From assembly GCA_020849655.1 (NCBI GenBank), contig JADLFU010000200.1:1-56029 (forward strand): DNA of 56,029 nt. The letters run 5' to 3'. Below are positions 42,751 to 51,812 of the stretch, one piece after another. Origin of the DNA: Polyangiaceae bacterium (GTDB taxonomy: Bacteria > Myxococcota_A > Polyangia > Polyangiales > Polyangiaceae). The first letter of the stretch is position 1. Each line of letters starts with the position of its first letter. The position numbers and the translations under genes are program-made. The notes beneath the pieces are model-generated. The model was not told the DNA's origin and did no database searches. It saw only the letters and a program-made list of their open reading frames with translations.

Positions 42751-43908
42751 ATGCAGAGAGAGATCAGGATCGCGCTCGCGCTCGGGTGCTCGCTCGTCGT
42801 CGGGTGCGCGTCGGCGCCGCGCGCCGAGCCCGTGACGCCGGGCGCGCCGCCGCCCGAGACGAAGGTGGGCACGACGATCGTGGCGGCGGGCGACGTCGGC
42901 ACCGCGACGGAGCTGTTCGAGCGCGGGAAGAAGCAGCTGCTCGAGGAGCGCTTCAAGGAGGCGGCCGCGACGTTCGATCTCGTCGAGCGCGGGGAGCCGC
43001 GCGGCAAGCTCGCGCCGCAGGCGTTGCTGCACGCGGGGCTCGCGTACGAGGGCGCCGGCGACAAGGCGACCGCGGAGGCGCGCTACCGGGCGCTCGTCGA
43101 CGGCCACCCGAAGGACGAGCTCGTGAAGCTCGCGTGGCTGCGCCTCGGGCGCATGAGCGTCGGGGCGAGCGCGTGGAAGGACGCCAAGGCCAGCGCGGAC
43201 GCCCTGCTCGCGCGGGCCGATCTCACGGTGATGGAGGCCATCGAGGCGAACGGCCAGAGGGCGCTCGCGCTCGCGTCCGAGGGCGAGCTCGACCAGGCGG
43301 CGAGGTCCGTCGAGCACGCGCGCGACCTGATGGAGAAGCACCACATCGGCGAGGTCGGGCGCGTGCCGCACGAGGTGGCGCAGGTGTTCTTCGCGCTCGG
43401 CGAGGTGCGCCGGGAGAAGAGCGAGAAGATCAGGTTCGAGCCGCCGCCGGCGAACTTCGGCGCGGTGTTCGAGGAGCGCGCGCAGGGCCTGCTCGACGCG
43501 CAGGCGGCGTACACCGACGCGATGCGCGCGACCGATCCGCTCTGGGCGGCGATGGCGGGGTTCCGCGTCGGGCAGCTGTACCGCGCGCTGCACGCCGACG
43601 TGATGGTGCTGAAGCTGCCGGTGACGGCGAAGACCGAGAAGGACAGGCAGCTCTTCGAGGGCGCGATGCGGCTGCGCTACCGCGTGCTGCTGGAGAAGGG
43701 CCTGAAGATGATGGACGCGACCGTGCGGATGAGCGAGCGCGTCGGCGAGGAGAGCGCGTGGTCGGCGCGCGCGCGCACGGCGAAGGCGGAGCTCGAGCAG
43801 CAGATCGCGGAGCAGAACGCCTTCCTGAAGAAGCTGCCGGTGAGCGAGGCCGACCTCCGCAAGCTGCTCGAGGATCTGCAGAAGAAGCGCGCCGACGAGG
43901 CCAAGTAA
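42751..43908 (+). CDS. TPR lipoprotein
   Basis: 385 residues, ATG 11 bases after TAGCCT (42734-42739). Lipobox LVVGC (Cys19). Tetratricopeptide-like helices from about residue 50 to 220 (ATELFERGKKQLLEERFKEAAATFDLV, ALLHAGLAYEGAGDKATAEARYRALV) and a further helical segment to 385 with a coiled-coil-like C-terminus (LEQQIAEQNAFLKKLP). Probably an envelope scaffold protein. Divergent from the membrane-anchored hypothetical gene. Confidence 0.8.
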   Translation: MQREIRIALALGCSLVVGCASAPRAEPVTPGAPPPETKVGTTIVAAGDVGTATELFERGKKQLLEERFKEAAATFDLVERGEPRGKLAPQALLHAGLAYEGAGDKATAEARYRALVDGHPKDELVKLAWLRLGRMSVGASAWKDAKASADALLARADLTVMEAIEANGQRALALASEGELDQAARSVEHARDLMEKHHIGEVGRVPHEVAQVFFALGEVRREKSEKIRFEPPPANFGAVFEERAQGLLDAQAAYTDAMRATDPLWAAMAGFRVGQLYRALHADVMVLKLPVTAKTEKDRQLFEGAMRLRYRVLLEKGLKMMDATVRMSERVGEESAWSARARTAKAELEQQIAEQNAFLKKLPVSEADLRKLLEDLQKKRADEAK

Positions 43909-43966
43909 CCCGCAGAAATCACCGCATTTCTGGCAGACTTGGTGAGGCTTGCTAGGGTTGGCGGCG

Positions 43967-44749
43967 TTGGCTCGCCTGAGCGAAGCGCCCCCGCCGCCCT
44001 CCTCGAAGCCGCGCGCGCGGCCGACGCCCCCTCTGCACGCCGAGGACTGGCTCGCGCTCGCGATGAACGCGGCGTCGGCCGAGGAGCGGAGGCGCCTGGC
44101 GCGACGCGGCCTCGCGCAGCGCGCGCCGCTCGACAGGACGACCCAGGCGATGCTGCTCCGGCAGGTGTACCTCGGCAGCTTCGAGCTCGGGCAGCTGCGG
44201 CGCGCGTACACCGCGGCGGAGCAGGCGATCGACACCGGCGTGATGCCCGACGTGATGCACGCGGACGCCGCGCGCGCCGCGACCGCGCTCGGCTGGGGCG
44301 ATCGCGCCGTCGAGCACCTGCGCACGGCGGCGAGATCGTCGCCCGCGAGCCGGCGCGCCTTCCACTTCTGGACGCTCGGCAGCACGCTGCTGCTGCTCGG
44401 GCGCGCGGCGGAGGCCGAGGGGGCCCTCGAGCGCGCCGTGCGCTGGGGCTCGACCGACAAGCCGCTCTACCGCGCGCACGCGACGCTCGCGCGGCTCGCG
44501 GCGGGCGAGGCGGTGCGCGACGCGCGGCGCGTCTACAACCGGCTGGCGGAGGCGCCGTGCGGCCACGGCTACGGGCGATACGTGCTCGGGATGCTGGCGC
44601 TCCACCTCGGGGAGGTGGAGGTCGCGCGCGAGCACCTGACCGCCTTCCTCGCGCGGACGCGCGCGTCGCGCCGCGCGATGCAGCTCGCGCTGGCCGGCGA
44701 GGTGCGCGAGGCCGAGCGGGGCCTCGGTCGCGCGCGCGGCCTGAACTGA
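43967..44749 (+). CDS. TPR-like helical protein
   Basis: About 260 residues. Start uncertain: TTG 43967 is preferred because TAGGGT (43953-43958) lies eight bases upstream; TTG 43949 and 43958 are alternatives that would put that hexamer inside the frame. Helical pairs resemble TPR (LLRQVYLGSFELGQLRRAYTAAEQAI, WTLGSTLLLLGRAAEAEGALERAV, YVLGMLALHLGEVEVAREHL). No signal peptide or membrane segment. Function unknown. Confidence 0.65.
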   Translation: MARLSEAPPPPSSKPRARPTPPLHAEDWLALAMNAASAEERRRLARRGLAQRAPLDRTTQAMLLRQVYLGSFELGQLRRAYTAAEQAIDTGVMPDVMHADAARAATALGWGDRAVEHLRTAARSSPASRRAFHFWTLGSTLLLLGRAAEAEGALERAVRWGSTDKPLYRAHATLARLAAGEAVRDARRVYNRLAEAPCGHGYGRYVLGMLALHLGEVEVAREHLTAFLARTRASRRAMQLALAGEVREAERGLGRARGLN

Positions 44750-44796
44750 CCCGAGGGCGCGAGACGCGCGGGGAGAAGTTCGCTATCCGGCCCCGC

Positions 44797-45417
44797 GTGA
44801 AGCCCATCTCGCTGCCCGCGGGCACCACCGTCACGTCGTTCCTCGAGGAGGTGCTCGCGGCCGAGCACGCGACGCGCGTCACCGACGACGCCGCCGAGAC
44901 CCACGTCATCCACGCGCGCGTCGACGGCCTCGGCGAGTTCACCGTCACCGTGCGCGGGCGCGAGCTCTCGGTCGAGCGCGGCCTCGTGGGCAAGGCGCAG
45001 CTCTGGGTCGCGACGGATCTCGCGTGCGCGGAGCGGGCGCTCGCGGACGCGCTCGGTGACGGCGCGCTCCTGCCCGACGTGCGCGATCCGTCGTCGGTGC
45101 CCGCGGTCACCGATCCGCGGCTCCTCCGGCGGTTGGCGATGGTGAGCGGCACGGTGCGCGCGGAGCTCACCGGCTTCGGCGACGCGCCGCTCTGGGTGGC
45201 GTTCGGCGCGGGGGCGAAGGCGTCCCGCATCGACGACGAGCGCACCGACGCCGAGGTGAGCGTGCCGATGAGCGTGCTCTCGCAGCTCTTGACGCTCTCG
45301 AAGCGCCCCGACGAGGCCCTGAAGGACGCCGCGGTGAAGACGAAGGGCAACCTCTTCGTCCCGATGCAGGTCGCGCTCGCGCTCGCGATCCTGCTGCCCG
45401 CCGGGCCGCAGCGATGA
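44797..45417 (+). CDS. Hypothetical protein, possibly SCP2-like
   Basis: 206 residues, GTG start with no clear Shine-Dalgarno. An N-terminal helix/strand segment (ISLPAGTTVTSFLEEVLAAE) and a C-terminal segment SVLSQLLTLSKRPDEALKDAAVKTKGNLFVPMQVALALAILLP that recalls the last helix and strand of SCP2 sterol-binding domains. The resemblance is weak. Its stop overlaps the fmt start by four bases (ATGA), so it is translated with fmt. Confidence 0.6.
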   Translation: MKPISLPAGTTVTSFLEEVLAAEHATRVTDDAAETHVIHARVDGLGEFTVTVRGRELSVERGLVGKAQLWVATDLACAERALADALGDGALLPDVRDPSSVPAVTDPRLLRRLAMVSGTVRAELTGFGDAPLWVAFGAGAKASRIDDERTDAEVSVPMSVLSQLLTLSKRPDEALKDAAVKTKGNLFVPMQVALALAILLPAGPQR

Positions 45418-46412
45418 GCGCCGCGCGGCCGCGCGCGCTGTTCTTCGGCACGCCCGAGATCGCGGTCGACGCGCTGTCCGCGCTCTCGCGCCTCTGCGAC
45501 GTCGCGCTCGTGATCTGCCAGCCCGACAAGCCCGTCGGGCGCGCGCAGGCGGTCGAGGCGCCCGCGGTGAAGCGCCGCGCGGAGGAGCTCGGCCTCCCGG
45601 TGCACCAGCCCACCAAGGTGCGCGTCCCCGAGTTCGCGGCGAGGCTCCGCGACCAGCGCGCCGACGTCGCGGTCGTGTTCGCCTACGGGCGCATCCTGAC
45701 GGCCGAGGTGCTGCGCGCGCCGCGCCTCGGCTGCGTGAACCTGCACGCGTCGCTGCTGCCGAGGTACCGCGGCGCCGCGCCGATCAACTGGGCGATCGCC
45801 CGCGGCGAGGCGGAGACCGGCGGGTGCCTGATGCAGATGGACGAGGGGCTCGACACCGGGCCGGTGCTCGCGCGGCGCGCGCTCCCGATCGGCCCGGACG
45901 AGACGACGCCGGAGCTCGCGCGGCGGCTGTCGGAGCTGGGCGCCCGCCTGCTCACGGACGAGCTCCCGCGGCTCCTCGGCGGCGAGCTCTCGCCCTCCCC
46001 GCAGGACGACGCGCAGGCGACGTTCGCGCCCATCCTCACCCGCGCGCACGGCCTCATCGACTGGTCACGCCCGGCGCGAGAGGTGCACGATCTCGTGCGC
46101 GCGATGGTGCCCTGGCCGGGCGCCCACACCGCGCTCCGCGGCAAGGCGCTGAAGGTGCACGCGACGCGCGTGGTCGAGGGCGCGGGGTCGCCCGGCCTCG
46201 TGCTCCGCGCCGACAAGGGGGGCGTCGTCGTCGCGTGCGGAGCGGGCGCCGTGGAGCTGGTGACGGCGCAGCAGGAGGGGCGCAAGGCGCTCCCGGGCCG
46301 CGACCTCGTCGCGGGGCGCGCGATCGCGGTGGGCGACGAGCTCGGCGCCTCAGGGCCGGGCTTGACGTCGAGCGATCCACGCGGGAAGGAGCCCGCGCCT
46401 TCGGGCGGGTAG
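45414..46412 (+). CDS. fmt: Methionyl-tRNA formyltransferase
   Basis: 332 residues. Formylates initiator Met-tRNA with 10-formyltetrahydrofolate. FFGTPEIAVDAL (10-21), the catalytic NLHASLLPRYRGAAPI (109-124) with Asn109 and His111, and Asp147 in EGLDTGP. The C-terminal OB domain is present (AVELVTAQQEGRKALPG). The last about 15 residues (from SDPRGKEP onward) look non-conserved, and the TAG stop (46410-46412) lies inside the tRNA-Val gene. Confidence 0.95.
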   Translation: MSAARPRALFFGTPEIAVDALSALSRLCDVALVICQPDKPVGRAQAVEAPAVKRRAEELGLPVHQPTKVRVPEFAARLRDQRADVAVVFAYGRILTAEVLRAPRLGCVNLHASLLPRYRGAAPINWAIARGEAETGGCLMQMDEGLDTGPVLARRALPIGPDETTPELARRLSELGARLLTDELPRLLGGELSPSPQDDAQATFAPILTRAHGLIDWSRPAREVHDLVRAMVPWPGAHTALRGKALKVHATRVVEGAGSPGLVLRADKGGVVVACGAGAVELVTAQQEGRKALPGRDLVAGRAIAVGDELGASGPGLTSSDPRGKEPAPSGG

Positions 46413-46474
46413 CTCAGGGGTAGAGCGCTGGCCTTACAAGCCGGATGTCGCAGGTTCGAGACCTGTCCCGCCTA
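46403..46474 (+). tRNA. tRNA-Val (anticodon TAC)
   Basis: 72-base cloverleaf. Acceptor GGGCGGG (46403-46409) pairs with CCCGCCT (46467-46473) with one G-U at the end. D arm GCTC...GAGC, anticodon arm CTGGC-CTTACAA-GCCGG, T arm GCAGG-TTCGAGA-CCTGT. Discriminator A at 46474; the genome continues CCG, so the CCA end is not encoded. The fmt stop codon overlaps its first ten bases. Confidence 0.96.
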
Positions 46475-46578
46475 CCGAGATTTCCGCATCCTGTTCCCCA
46501 TCCGGGCCGCTCCACGCGAGATCCCCCGCGGGCGGACCCCCTCGACCTGCGCCCGCCCCCGCGGGTACAACGCACCGG
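46475..46578. other. Intergenic region downstream of tRNA-Val
   Basis: 104 bases. A possible GCGGGCG (46528-46534) / CGCCCGC (46550-46556) stem with a 15-base loop could be a weak terminator; there is no T-tract. No gene seen. Confidence 0.35.
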
Positions 46579-47730
46579 GTGAGCTCCGTGGTGGCGCAGA
46601 TCGCGAAGGTCGCAGCGACGCTCGACGCGCGGTTCGTCGGCCGCGCAGAGGCCATCCGCGCGCTGCTCGTGTGCGTGGTCGCCGGCGAGCACGCGCTGCT
46701 CGTCGGGCCGCCCGGCACCGCGAAGAGCGGCCTCGTCCGCGCGCTGGCGGAGCTCGTGTCGGCCCGCACCTTCGAGGACCTCCTCACGCGCTTCACGGAG
46801 CCGAACGAGCTGTTCGGCCCCGTCGACATCCAGGCCTTCCGCGACGGCCGCTACGAGCGGCGCACCGAGGGGATGCTCCCCGAGGCGGAGATCGTGTTCC
46901 TCGACGAGGTGTTCAAGGCGAACAGCGCGATCCTGAACTCGCTGCTCACGCTGCTGAACGAGCGCGCGATCACCGTAGGCGGCAGGGTGCTGCGGTGCCC
47001 GCTCGTGTCGGTCATCGCCGCGAGCAACGAGGTGCCGACCGACGCCTCGCTCGACGCGGTGTTCGACAGGTTCTTGCTCCGCGTGCGCACCGACGAGCTC
47101 GAGTCGTTCCAGTTCGACGCGCTCGTCGCGCGCGGGCTCGAGGCGGAGGGGGCGCAGGCGCCCCTGCGGCCGGTCGTCGACCTCGCGTCACTCGCCCGGT
47201 TTCGCCGCGATTTCTCGGCGATCGCGCGGCCGAGCGCCGAGTGTTTGTCAACCTACAAAAGCCTGGTGTTCCAGCTCCGCGCCGAGGGCGTGCCGCTGTC
47301 CGACAGGCGCGTCGTGAAGCTGCTGAAGCTGCTGGTCGCGTCGGCGTGGATCGACGGGCGCCCGGGCCCGGACGACGGCGATCTCTGGGTCCTGCGGCAC
47401 GTGTGGGCGACCGACGAGCAGCGATCGGTCGTGCTCGGCGTGGTCGATCCGACGCTCGAGGCCTTCTACGCGGAGGCGCCCGAGCGGCGGCGTGGCGGCG
47501 TCCCGGCGGCGGGCCTCGACGCGCTCGCGGCGGAGATCGAGCGCGCGCGCAGGGTGCTCACCGAGGGCTCGACGCCGACCGACGTGCAGCTCTTCGCCGA
47601 GCTGCGCGCGCTCGGCGAGGTGCGCGCGTCGCTCGCGGGGCACGCCGATCCACGCGCGCGGGAGCTCGAGCGCCGCGTGACGGCGCTGCTCGACGCGACG
47701 TTTCGCACCGGGAGGTTCGCGACGCTTTGA
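46579..47730 (+). CDS. MoxR/RavA-type AAA+ ATPase
   Basis: 383 residues, GTG start. Walker A GPPGTAKS 43-50, Walker B EIVFLDEVFK 104-113 and sensor region VIAASNEVPTD; the ELFGPVDIQAF and LTLLNERAITVGG segments are typical of the RavA branch. These chaperone-like ATPases usually work with a vWA partner (ViaA), but none is adjacent. First gene of a five-gene overlapping operon. Confidence 0.92.
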   Translation: MSSVVAQIAKVAATLDARFVGRAEAIRALLVCVVAGEHALLVGPPGTAKSGLVRALAELVSARTFEDLLTRFTEPNELFGPVDIQAFRDGRYERRTEGMLPEAEIVFLDEVFKANSAILNSLLTLLNERAITVGGRVLRCPLVSVIAASNEVPTDASLDAVFDRFLLRVRTDELESFQFDALVARGLEAEGAQAPLRPVVDLASLARFRRDFSAIARPSAECLSTYKSLVFQLRAEGVPLSDRRVVKLLKLLVASAWIDGRPGPDDGDLWVLRHVWATDEQRSVVLGVVDPTLEAFYAEAPERRRGGVPAAGLDALAAEIERARRVLTEGSTPTDVQLFAELRALGEVRASLAGHADPRARELERRVTALLDATFRTGRFATL

Positions 47731-48806
47731 CCGCCACCGTCATCACCGCGGTCGACGCGCGACCCTTCGACGCCGCGCTGCACGAGCCCTTCGGCATCGC
47801 GGGGGGCGCGGCCGACGTCGCCAGGAACGCGCTCGTCACGGTCGAGCTGTCGGACGGCACGCGCGGGTACGGCGAGGCGGCGCCGCTGCCGCCCTACAAC
47901 GGCGAGACGCAGGCGCGGACGCTCGACGCGCTCGCCCTCGTGGCCCCGATCGCGCGTGGCGCGGACGCGCGCGCGTGGCGCGAGCTCGCCAGGGCGGTGG
48001 GCGAGCGCATCCCCCACGCGGGCGCGGCGAGGTGCGCGCTCGAGACGGCGGTGCTCGACGCGCTCACGAGGCGCGCGGGGATGCCGCTGTGGGCGCTGTT
48101 CGGAGGCGCGGCGCGCGCGCTCGAGACGGACGTCACCATCCCGACGGGCGACGTCGAGCACGCGGCGGCGCGGGCCGCGCGCTGGCGCGAGCTCGGGTTC
48201 CGGTCACTGAAGGTGAAGGTCGGCGCGGCGGGCGCGGACGACGCCGCGCGGGTCGAGGCGATCGCGCGCGCAGCCCCCGGGTGCGCGCTCACGCTCGACG
48301 CGAACGCGTCGATGACGGCGGACGCCGCGCTCGCGCTGCTGGCCGCGCTCCGCACGCGAGGCGTCTCGATCGCGCTCCTGGAGCAGCCGGTGGCGAAGGA
48401 CGATCTGGCGGGCCTGCGCCGGGTCGCGGCGGGCGGGGCGCCCGTCGCGGCGGACGAGAGCGCGGTCGACGCGCGCGACGTCCCGCGGCTCGGCCTGACC
48501 GCGCCCCACGTCGTCAACGTGAAGATCATGAAGGCGGGGGTGGTCGCCGCGCTCGATCTCGCGATCGCCGCGCGCGCGCACGGCCTCGGGCTGATGATCG
48601 GCGGGATGGTCGAGACGCGGCTCGCGATGACGACCTCCGCGTGCCTCGCGGCGGGGCTCGGCGGGTTCTCGTACGTCGATCTCGACACGCCGCTGTTCTT
48701 CGTCGACGAGCCGTTCACGGGGGGATTCGAGCAGCGCGGCCCGCGCCTCGACCTCGCGGGGGTGACCGCGGGGCACGGCGTTCTGCCGGTAGGTGACTTG
48801 AGGTAG
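47727..48806 (+). CDS. Dipeptide epimerase (enolase superfamily, L-Ala-D/L-Glu epimerase type)
   Basis: 359 residues, TTG start overlapping the MoxR stop (TTGA). Enolase superfamily: KxK bases Lys162 and Lys164 in LKVKVG, metal ligands Asp191 (TLDAN), Glu219 (LLEQP) and Asp243 (ADES), the second base region VNVKIMK, and the DxD motif Asp318/Asp320 in SYVDLDTPLFF that is characteristic of dipeptide epimerases. Expected to interconvert Ala-D-Glu and Ala-L-Glu from peptidoglycan. O-succinylbenzoate synthase is less likely because of the DxD motif. Confidence 0.88.
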   Translation: MTATVITAVDARPFDAALHEPFGIAGGAADVARNALVTVELSDGTRGYGEAAPLPPYNGETQARTLDALALVAPIARGADARAWRELARAVGERIPHAGAARCALETAVLDALTRRAGMPLWALFGGAARALETDVTIPTGDVEHAAARAARWRELGFRSLKVKVGAAGADDAARVEAIARAAPGCALTLDANASMTADAALALLAALRTRGVSIALLEQPVAKDDLAGLRRVAAGGAPVAADESAVDARDVPRLGLTAPHVVNVKIMKAGVVAALDLAIAARAHGLGLMIGGMVETRLAMTTSACLAAGLGGFSYVDLDTPLFFVDEPFTGGFEQRGPRLDLAGVTAGHGVLPVGDLR

Positions 48807-48809
48807 ACG

Positions 48810-49325
48810 TTGGCGATGCCGCGCCGCACGCTCACCTTCGTCGCGCTCGCGCTCGCCGCGTGCGACGCGAAGGGCACGTCGACGGCGGCGCCCGCGCCGG
48901 CAGCCACCGCGTCGGCGCGCGCCCCGGGCCGCGGGGCCCCGAGGTTCGAGCACGCGCCGCCGGGCGCGGATTTCGCCGCGGTCGTGCGCGCCAGGCGCGA
49001 CGCGGCCGAGGCCGACGGGCGACGCGTGCTCGTCTACGTCGGCGCGCCGTGGTGCGAGCCCTGCCAGCGGTTTCACCGCGCGGTCGAGGAGGGCAAGCTC
49101 GACGACCAGCTCGCGGGCCTCACCTTCCTCGAGCTCGACTCGGAGACCGACGGCGTCCGCCTGCGCGACGCGGGCTACGTGAGCAAGTACATCCCGCTGT
49201 TCGCCGTGCCGGGCCCCGACGGGCGCATGGCCCGCTCCATCGAGGGCTCGATCAAGGGCGACGGCGCGGTCGCGCAGATCACGCCGCGGCTGCTGCGGCT
49301 GCTCGAGGGGCTCCCCACCCGATGA
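48810..49325 (+). CDS. Thioredoxin-fold lipoprotein
   Basis: 171 residues from TTG 48810, or 169 from ATG 48816. Lipobox LALAAC (Cys18). Thioredoxin-like domain with active site CEPC (82-85) in VGAPWCEPCQRF and a cis-Pro region near VSKYIPLFAVPGPDG. Probably a periplasmic thiol reductase. Overlaps the esterase by four bases. Confidence 0.88.
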   Translation: MAMPRRTLTFVALALAACDAKGTSTAAPAPAATASARAPGRGAPRFEHAPPGADFAAVVRARRDAAEADGRRVLVYVGAPWCEPCQRFHRAVEEGKLDDQLAGLTFLELDSETDGVRLRDAGYVSKYIPLFAVPGPDGRMARSIEGSIKGDGAVAQITPRLLRLLEGLPTR

Positions 49326-50092
49326 AGATCGCCCGCCGTGCGCCGTCGCGCGTGGGCCGCCTGCTCGACGAGCCGCTCGCGCTCGGCGGCTTCGCGCCTC
49401 GGCGGCTCCGGGTGTACCTGCCGGCGGGCCACGACGAGCGCGATCTGCGCCCGCTCCTCGTGCTGTTCGACGGGCAGAACGTGTTCGATCACGCGTCGTC
49501 GTTCTCCGGTGGCTGGCTCGCGCACGAGGCCGTCGAGCGGCTCGCGCGTCGCCGCCCCCACCCCATCGTCGTCGGCGTCGAGCACGGCGAAGAGGCGCGC
49601 CTCAGCGAGCTGTCGCCGTGGCCCGTGAAGGGCCAGCCTGGCCGCGCGCGCGAGTTCGTCGGGGCGCTGGCGCGCGACGTCGTGCCCGCGCTGCGGCGTC
49701 GGTTCCGCATCGTCGACGGGCCGCTCGGCGTCCTGCTGGGCGGCTCTTCGATGGGAGGGCTCGCGGCGACGTACGGGCACCTGACGCACCCGGAGTCCTT
49801 CGGCGGCGCGCTCGCGATGTCGCCCTCGTTCTGGGTCGGCGCGACGCGCCTCCTGTCGCTCGTGCAGACGTGCCCGGCGCCGCCCGTCTCGCAGATCTAC
49901 CTGGACTGCGGGCGCGCCGAGGGCGACGGCGAGCTCGCGCCGCTCGTCGAGCGCGTGGCCTCCGCGCTCCGCGCGCGTGGCTGGGGAGACGACCGCCTGT
50001 GCCTGCGCGTCGATCCGCGCGGCGCGCACTCCGAGTCCTCGTGGCGGCGCCGCCTCGTGCCGGCGCTCCGCTGGTTCTACCGCGCGGGATGA
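49322..50092 (+). CDS. Alpha/beta-hydrolase esterase (enterochelin esterase/EstD-like)
   Basis: 256 residues from ATG 49322 (ATGA overlap). Nucleophile elbow GSSMGG with Ser143; oxyanion-region LFDGQNVFD at 49-57; a late Asp in YLDCGRAEGDGE and a His in PRGAHSESSWRRR. Resembles esterases of the enterochelin/Ig-like fold. No signal peptide seen, so cytoplasmic. Its neighbours suggest an envelope or cell-wall turnover context, but the substrate is unknown. Confidence 0.87.
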   Translation: MKIARRAPSRVGRLLDEPLALGGFAPRRLRVYLPAGHDERDLRPLLVLFDGQNVFDHASSFSGGWLAHEAVERLARRRPHPIVVGVEHGEEARLSELSPWPVKGQPGRAREFVGALARDVVPALRRRFRIVDGPLGVLLGGSSMGGLAATYGHLTHPESFGGALAMSPSFWVGATRLLSLVQTCPAPPVSQIYLDCGRAEGDGELAPLVERVASALRARGWGDDRLCLRVDPRGAHSESSWRRRLVPALRWFYRAG

Positions 50093-51798
50093 GCCCCACC
50101 GCGCGAGAGCGATCGGCCGCGCTCGCGCTGTTCGCCGTGATCGCGGCCGCGTTCACCTCGCCGCTGTTCGCGAGGCCGCTGCACCTCGGGCACGGCGACT
50201 GGCTGTGGTTCCACTTCACCTGGGACAGCGCGCGCCGGTCGATCGTGGGGTTCCACGAGCTGCCGTGGTGGAACCCCTACGCGTGCGGCGGCACGCTCGG
50301 CGTCGCGAACCCGCAGAGCTTCGGCTTCTCGCCGCTGTTCTGGCTGCTCCTGCCGCTGCCGACGGCACTGGCGATGAAAGTGTACCTCGCGCTCGCGGTC
50401 TTCCTCGCGCTGTGGGGGACGTGGGAGCTCGCGGTGCACCACCGCGCGGGCGGGCCCTTCGCGATCGTGGGCGCCGTGCTGTTCGGGTGCTCGGGGACGC
50501 TCGGCTGGCACATGAACGGCCAGACCTCGATGGCCGCGTTCGCAGGGCTCCCGTGGCTCGCGCTGTTCACGCGGCGGGCCGCGGCCGATCTCCGCTGGTC
50601 GCTCGCCGCGGGCGCGGCGCTGGCGACGATGACGCTGTCCGCGGGCGTGTACCCGACGGCGTTCGGCGCGCTGCTGGTGGGTGCGTTGACAGTGCTCTCG
50701 GTGGTCGAGCGGCCGCGCGCGTGGCGTCGCGCGCTCACGGCGGCCGGCGCGACGCTCGCCGCGTTCACCGCGTTCGCCGCTGTGAAGCTCGTGCCAATGT
50801 TGGAATTCTTGCGCGACCACGGGCGCCCGGTCGGCCGGGACGACGCGATCTCTCCGGCGCTGCTCTTGCCGATGCTGCTCGAGCGCCGGACGACCGAGAC
50901 GCAGATCTGGCCGCACGGCGGGTACATCTACGCGTGGTGGGGCGAGTACGGGAACTACGTCGGCTGGACGGGCCTCGTCGTCGCGCTCACGCTCGCCGCC
51001 CTCTCGGGTCGCCGCGGTCGCCCGGTGCTCGCGCTCGCCGCGCTCGGGCTCGGCCTCGTGCTCGGCGATCACGGTCCGCTGTCGCCGTACGCGCTGTTGC
51101 GAGAGCTGCCGCTGTTCTCGTCGCTGCGCGTGCCGACCCGCCACTGGGTGCTGGTCGATCTCGGCGTCGCGCTCGCGGTGGCGATCGGGGGCGCGAGGCT
51201 CCGGCGGATGCGGAGACCGTGGGCGGTGCCCGTCTCCCTCGCGCTCTCGGTCGCGTCGGTGTGGCTCGTCGTCGACCTCGTCCGGACGAACGGCGTCGCC
51301 GTGTTCGCGGGGGCGATGCAGACCCCGCCGGCGCCTCCCGACCTCCCGCCCGCGCCGATCCGCCAGGTCCGCGGCGAGGCGCACGCGATGTACCGCTACC
51401 CGCCGCGCAACCTGGGGACGCTCGCGTGCTTCGACGAGGTCACGGTGGAGCTGTCACCGCGGCGCCGCGCGGGCGCTCCGAGCGAGGCGTGGGTCGATCC
51501 TCCGTCGACCGGCGCGGCGCGCGTGGTCGCGTGGTCGCCGAGCGCGCTCGTGCTCGACGTCGACGTGGCCGAGGGCGCGCGCGTGGCCGTCAACCAGAAC
51601 GGCTACCGCGGCTGGCGAGTCGAGGGAGGCACGCTCGACGTGCGCGACCACCAGCTCGGAGCGCGCGTCCCCGCCGGGCGCCACCGCGTGCGGCTGTGGT
51701 ACCGACCGCTCGGGTACCGCTGGGGCGTCGCGCTGACGGCGGGCGCCGTCCTCGGGGCGATCGTCGTCCTCGCGCGACGGCGCCGCGCCGCTGTCTGA
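50089..51798 (+). CDS. YfhO-like polytopic membrane protein
   Basis: 569 residues from ATG 50089 (ATGA overlap). About ten to eleven membrane helices with a large hydrophilic C-terminal part (440-540) and a final helix (WGVALTAGAVLGAIVVLA). Segments WWNPYACGGTLGVANPQSFGFSPLFW and GGYIYAWWGEYGNYVGW are typical of the YfhO/GT-C family, which transfers sugars from lipid carriers to lipids or teichoic acids (family knowledge). Donor and acceptor unknown. Last gene of the operon. Confidence 0.85.
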   Translation: MSPTARERSAALALFAVIAAAFTSPLFARPLHLGHGDWLWFHFTWDSARRSIVGFHELPWWNPYACGGTLGVANPQSFGFSPLFWLLLPLPTALAMKVYLALAVFLALWGTWELAVHHRAGGPFAIVGAVLFGCSGTLGWHMNGQTSMAAFAGLPWLALFTRRAAADLRWSLAAGAALATMTLSAGVYPTAFGALLVGALTVLSVVERPRAWRRALTAAGATLAAFTAFAAVKLVPMLEFLRDHGRPVGRDDAISPALLLPMLLERRTTETQIWPHGGYIYAWWGEYGNYVGWTGLVVALTLAALSGRRGRPVLALAALGLGLVLGDHGPLSPYALLRELPLFSSLRVPTRHWVLVDLGVALAVAIGGARLRRMRRPWAVPVSLALSVASVWLVVDLVRTNGVAVFAGAMQTPPAPPDLPPAPIRQVRGEAHAMYRYPPRNLGTLACFDEVTVELSPRRRAGAPSEAWVDPPSTGAARVVAWSPSALVLDVDVAEGARVAVNQNGYRGWRVEGGTLDVRDHQLGARVPAGRHRVRLWYRPLGYRWGVALTAGAVLGAIVVLARRRRAAV

Positions 51799-51812
51799 CG
51801 ACCGCGTGGACG

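Noticed and set aside
43920-43958. Possible sigma-54 promoter (TGGCAG...TTGCT)
   Set aside because: The GG to GC spacing does not fit the -24/-12 requirement in any alignment.
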